This document shows positions 62,101 to 64,000 of a DNA stretch of 64,000 nt, in pieces (positions within the stretch are counted from its first letter, which is position 1; each line of letters begins with the position of its first letter). The notes below the pieces were generated by a model. That model had not been told where the DNA came from. It did no database searches and was given only the letters and a program-made list of their open reading frames with translations. Origin of the DNA: Bugulina stolonifera. Its lineage: Eukaryota > Bryozoa > Gymnolaemata > Cheilostomatida > Bugulidae. The position numbers were made by a program, and so were the translations under genes. The DNA lies in contig OW285193.1 in NCBI GenBank assembly GCA_935421135.1, forward strand, positions 10,084,099 through 10,148,098, read 5' to 3'.

Positions 62101-63241
62101 TACTAAGGACAAGATGATGTCACTACACTGTACTAAGGACAATATGATGTCACTAGAATGTGTACTATTAATTTAATCTATTAAACTAGCAAATACATGC
62201 TGCTAAGTTAATTTTTAATAGTTAGACTCTATGTGAAATCATGTCCAAACAATTGACACTATTCACAAGGTTTCGTCCTTCTTACCTAGCAATGGGTAAC
62301 ACCAGAAATATAAAATTACACTGTGTGGAGACAAACATCTGCTTAGCAGCATGTATTTGCTAGTTTAATAGATTAAATTAATAGTACACATTCTAGTGAC
62401 ATCATATTGTCCTTAGTACAGTGTAGTGACATCACATTGTCTTTAGTACAGTTAGTAGTGACATCACATTGTTTTGAGCAAAAAATACATTAGACTGTTC
62501 TAGCTCTTTAAGTAACCATTCAACTGTTATACAACATTGAACTTCCAAAAGAGTGTGTTGGTAGAATCACATACAGGGTATTGATCCTAGGTCGATGCAT
62601 TGGGACACCATATAACAAAACCTTTAAAGCCACAATAGAATACACATATCGCTCGGGTATTCCATCAATGTCAGTATTATTGCTATCTTTATTGTATTTA
62701 CCTCGGAGGAGATGGCTTCTCTTTATCGGCCATATTGAACTCACACTCCGTGTGTGCAGTGTCTGTACTGCTTCCTGCACCATCCAAACTTCTGCTCCTG
62801 TAAAAGAAAAATAAATAAATTTCCTCCATGTTAGAGCTATGCAGTCATTATAATATTGTAATATATAATACTGTATATCGAAACAATTATTATGCAATGT
62901 AACCATTTTTTCACCTTAAAACCCTTTCTAATCTGGTGTGGATAGCGGCTAAACGAGATTGAAAAGTTTTCGAAAAGCGTGCACTCAATGCGAGCGACCT
63001 ATTAGTATACTGCACCACAACTCCCAACACAAACCATTTCAAGCACCATGTGTGACACATGCATACAACAATTTCCGTACAATAATTTGGTCTGCCGGAT
63101 ATACAATGTAGATGAATAAAGAGTGGGAGTTTTAAACCCAACAAATAATGTCATAGTGTAAGTCAAGCCTAGTTTCGAAACTTCCGGAAAGAGTTGTGTT
63201 CATACCTTATTCGCCTGAGCCAGTCCTCTGACAATGGCCTC
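53181..63241 (-). CDS. Multi-exon Ser/Arg/Pro-rich protein, all introns phase 2, 5' end outside
   Basis: Sixteen exons, 5' to 3': 63241-63206, 62797-62702, 61681-61601, 60854-60687, 60290-60240, 59926-59579, 58080-58009, 57849-57820, 57478-57410, 56920-56849, 56543-56451, 56217-56140, 55937-55845, 54811-54710, 54117-53836 and 53364-53181. All have AG acceptors and GT donors (mostly GTAAG). The joined frame stays open for 617 codons to TAA. Every intron interrupts a codon after base two. The protein is hydrophilic and mostly disordered: an acidic/Ser N-part (HEEDLAKTKEEHGG), a Pro/Ser/Arg middle (PSSQSSLSSLPPLPNQLPRP; RPRRPRLSNPSLRKP), a two-fold exon repeat, a Lys/Arg-rich C-part (SLEPEKKKRRKLTGEKK; KKRARKLFKS) and a basic tail. 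There is no signal peptide or membrane segment. Basic clusters suggest a nuclear protein, but that is inference. The family is not recognised. The start codon lies beyond the window or in an unseen exon. Confidence 0.85.
55845..56920 (-). repeat. Tandem duplication of an exon pair in the 16-exon gene
   Basis: Exons 56920-56849 and 56543-56451 are paralogous to exons 56217-56140 and 55937-55845. The first of each pair reads IRKARTHTGEGRSETLP and IRRPTCRTRTGEGHSETLP. The second reads YAEEEPELPNPIGTTLVL and NAEEEPDQANLTSAIHPILL, each ending near WN. Flanking introns are similar too ('actctcagctacgagaataa' at 56397 beside 'aactttcagtcatgggaata' at 55790). Symmetric phases let the pair duplicate without breaking the frame. 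Confidence 0.85.
61891..62155. repeat. 30 bp minisatellite, nine units
   Basis: Nine units of exactly 30 bp, consensus CACTACACTGTACTAAGGAC plus AATATGATGT. Because 30 is a multiple of three and the unit lacks stops, both strands are open over the array; these frames are by-products and not genes. It forms the outer part of the left arm of the foldback element and lies in an intron of the 16-exon gene. Confidence 0.9.
61891..62475. mobile_element. Foldback element with minisatellite arms
   Basis: 62115-62207 and 62342-62434 are exact reverse complements over 93 bp, around a 134 bp spacer. The inner 50 bp of each arm is unique sequence ('tagtttaatagattaaatta'); the outer part is the 30 bp minisatellite, nine units on the left and under three on the right. 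This matches the plan of foldback transposons, whose long inverted repeats are built of short direct repeats. The perfect identity implies a recent origin. It lies in an intron and has no coding capacity. Confidence 0.8.
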
Positions 63242-63662
63242 CTGTAAAGAGAAAATGTATATACCTATATCTGAATACCTGAAATATAATAAGTTATAGC
63301 TGTTTTGAACCTTTTGTACAGGTGAAGTAGTTGAAATACTAATTACTAAAAAGTGAATGGATCCAAGATGCAGCAAGCTGTGTGTATTGCTACAATTGAA
63401 AAATAGCTTTTATGAGCAAAAAGCTACTGTAACGCTTTTTTAAGACTGCTTTATTCAGCTTTTTTCAGAGATGCATGCAATGTACATATAGATATCTCAT
63501 TAGTTTCTCAACATACAAAATTGCATTACAAAATGTACATTACACTACATTAAATCTACACAAGATGCACAGAATGTCACATGTACATATTGTAATTAGA
63601 TGTACAATGCATTTTTGGTACCTAAAACACGCAACTATGTTATACATGTACATTTACATGTA

Positions 63663-63677
63663 GGGGGGGGGGGGGGG
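63663..63677 (+). repeat. Run of 15 G
   Basis: An uninterrupted G homopolymer in otherwise AT-rich DNA, at the edge of the small inverted-repeat element. Its length is uncertain because such runs are prone to sequencing error. Confidence 0.85.
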
Positions 63678-63865
63678 CACATTGGGACAAAATTTACATT
63701 TTACAGTTGTGCTCGCTGAGATTTTTGAATAAATGCTTGAAATCACTTTTAAAACATGCTTTCATATGTTTTCTACATAGAGCCTTAGTAAAAATGTTCT
63801 AGCAATTACCAATTTTTCATAAAGAGAATTTTACATAGAGTTGTCAACTGTCCCATTCTGCCCCC
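63673..63865. mobile_element. About 193 bp inverted-repeat element (MITE-like)
   Basis: The left end GGGGGCACATTGGGACA (63673-63689) and the right end read inward GGGGGCAGAATGGGACA (63849-63865) match at 14 of 17 positions. A second copy of the motif, GGGGTACATTGGGACAA, follows directly at 63871-63887. The interior is AT-rich and non-coding. Confidence 0.5.
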
Positions 63866-64000
63866 TATATGGGGTACATTGGGACAAGGGTCAGGGCTAA
63901 TTGGGACTATATGTTCACAGTGTGGTTGGTTTAGATTTATTTCAAGAGTTATATTTTCTTTCAAAGTTATGTATTTGAAAAGTAAAGGAATAACCTAAAA

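Larger units (their letters stand above)
63250..64000. other. Upstream intron or flank of the 16-exon gene
   Basis: No further exon could be fixed in phase here, although the first exon seen (63241-63206) needs two incoming coding bases, so an upstream exon must exist in or beyond this stretch. It contains the poly-G tract and a small inverted-repeat element. Confidence 0.5.

Noticed and set aside
61904..62176. 90-codon plus-strand and 70-codon minus-strand repeat proteins.
   Set aside because: Both are by-products of a stop-free 30 bp minisatellite in an intron and part of a foldback arm.
62520..62906. 128-codon minus-strand frame.
   Set aside because: It overlaps the genuine exon 62797-62702 in another frame and does not fit the neighbouring exon phases.

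Overview
This is a 64 kb piece of AT-rich nuclear DNA from an invertebrate animal. Four things show this: short exons with GT..AG borders, AATAAA poly(A) signals, no operon-like packing, and abundant small inverted-repeat elements. The frequent TACATGTA / ACATGTACATGT motif and the relics of hAT-, pogo- and mariner-type elements fit a marine invertebrate. A demosponge or similar is possible but cannot be decided from the sequence. Nearly all long open frames are chance frames; the real genes had to be assembled exon by exon.

Layout. (1) 0-10.5 kb: three diverged copies of a roughly 4.5 kb block. They carry a small hairpin repeat with compensating stem changes, and a few minus-strand exon-like segments between good splice signals. 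(2) 11.0-12.8 kb: a complete six-exon minus-strand gene for a 91-residue hydrophilic protein, with a poly(A) signal. (3) 14.1-14.6 kb: a hAT-like short element. (4) 15.6-17.2 kb: a tandem duplication carrying one exon-like segment twice. (5) 17.67-18.88 kb: plus-strand exons resembling ABRAXAS/FAM175 deubiquitinase-complex scaffold proteins. (6) 21.1-21.4 kb: a 48 bp minisatellite encoding an acidic repeat followed by a CxxC stretch, read as a pogo-type transposase relic. (7) 22.9-47.7 kb: a degenerate tandem array of a 1.8-2.2 kb module, with the same minus-strand reading frame recognisable in many old copies. One 1.77 kb unit was duplicated recently. Two inverted-repeat elements (755 bp and 4,173 bp) interrupt the array, and uninterrupted array copies serve as empty sites. 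(8) 50-52.2 kb: small exon candidates, two cysteine-rich frames and a 61 bp hairpin. (9) 53.2-63.2 kb and beyond the right edge: a minus-strand gene with at least 16 exons and 617 codons in the window, coding for a Ser/Arg/Pro-rich protein.

The most striking result is that last gene. All 15 introns lie after the second base of a codon, so every internal exon is symmetric, and a neighbouring pair of exons has been duplicated in tandem. One of its introns holds a foldback element built from a 30 bp minisatellite with a perfect 93 bp inverted repeat. No complete transposase, rRNA gene, intact tRNA gene or CRISPR array was seen.
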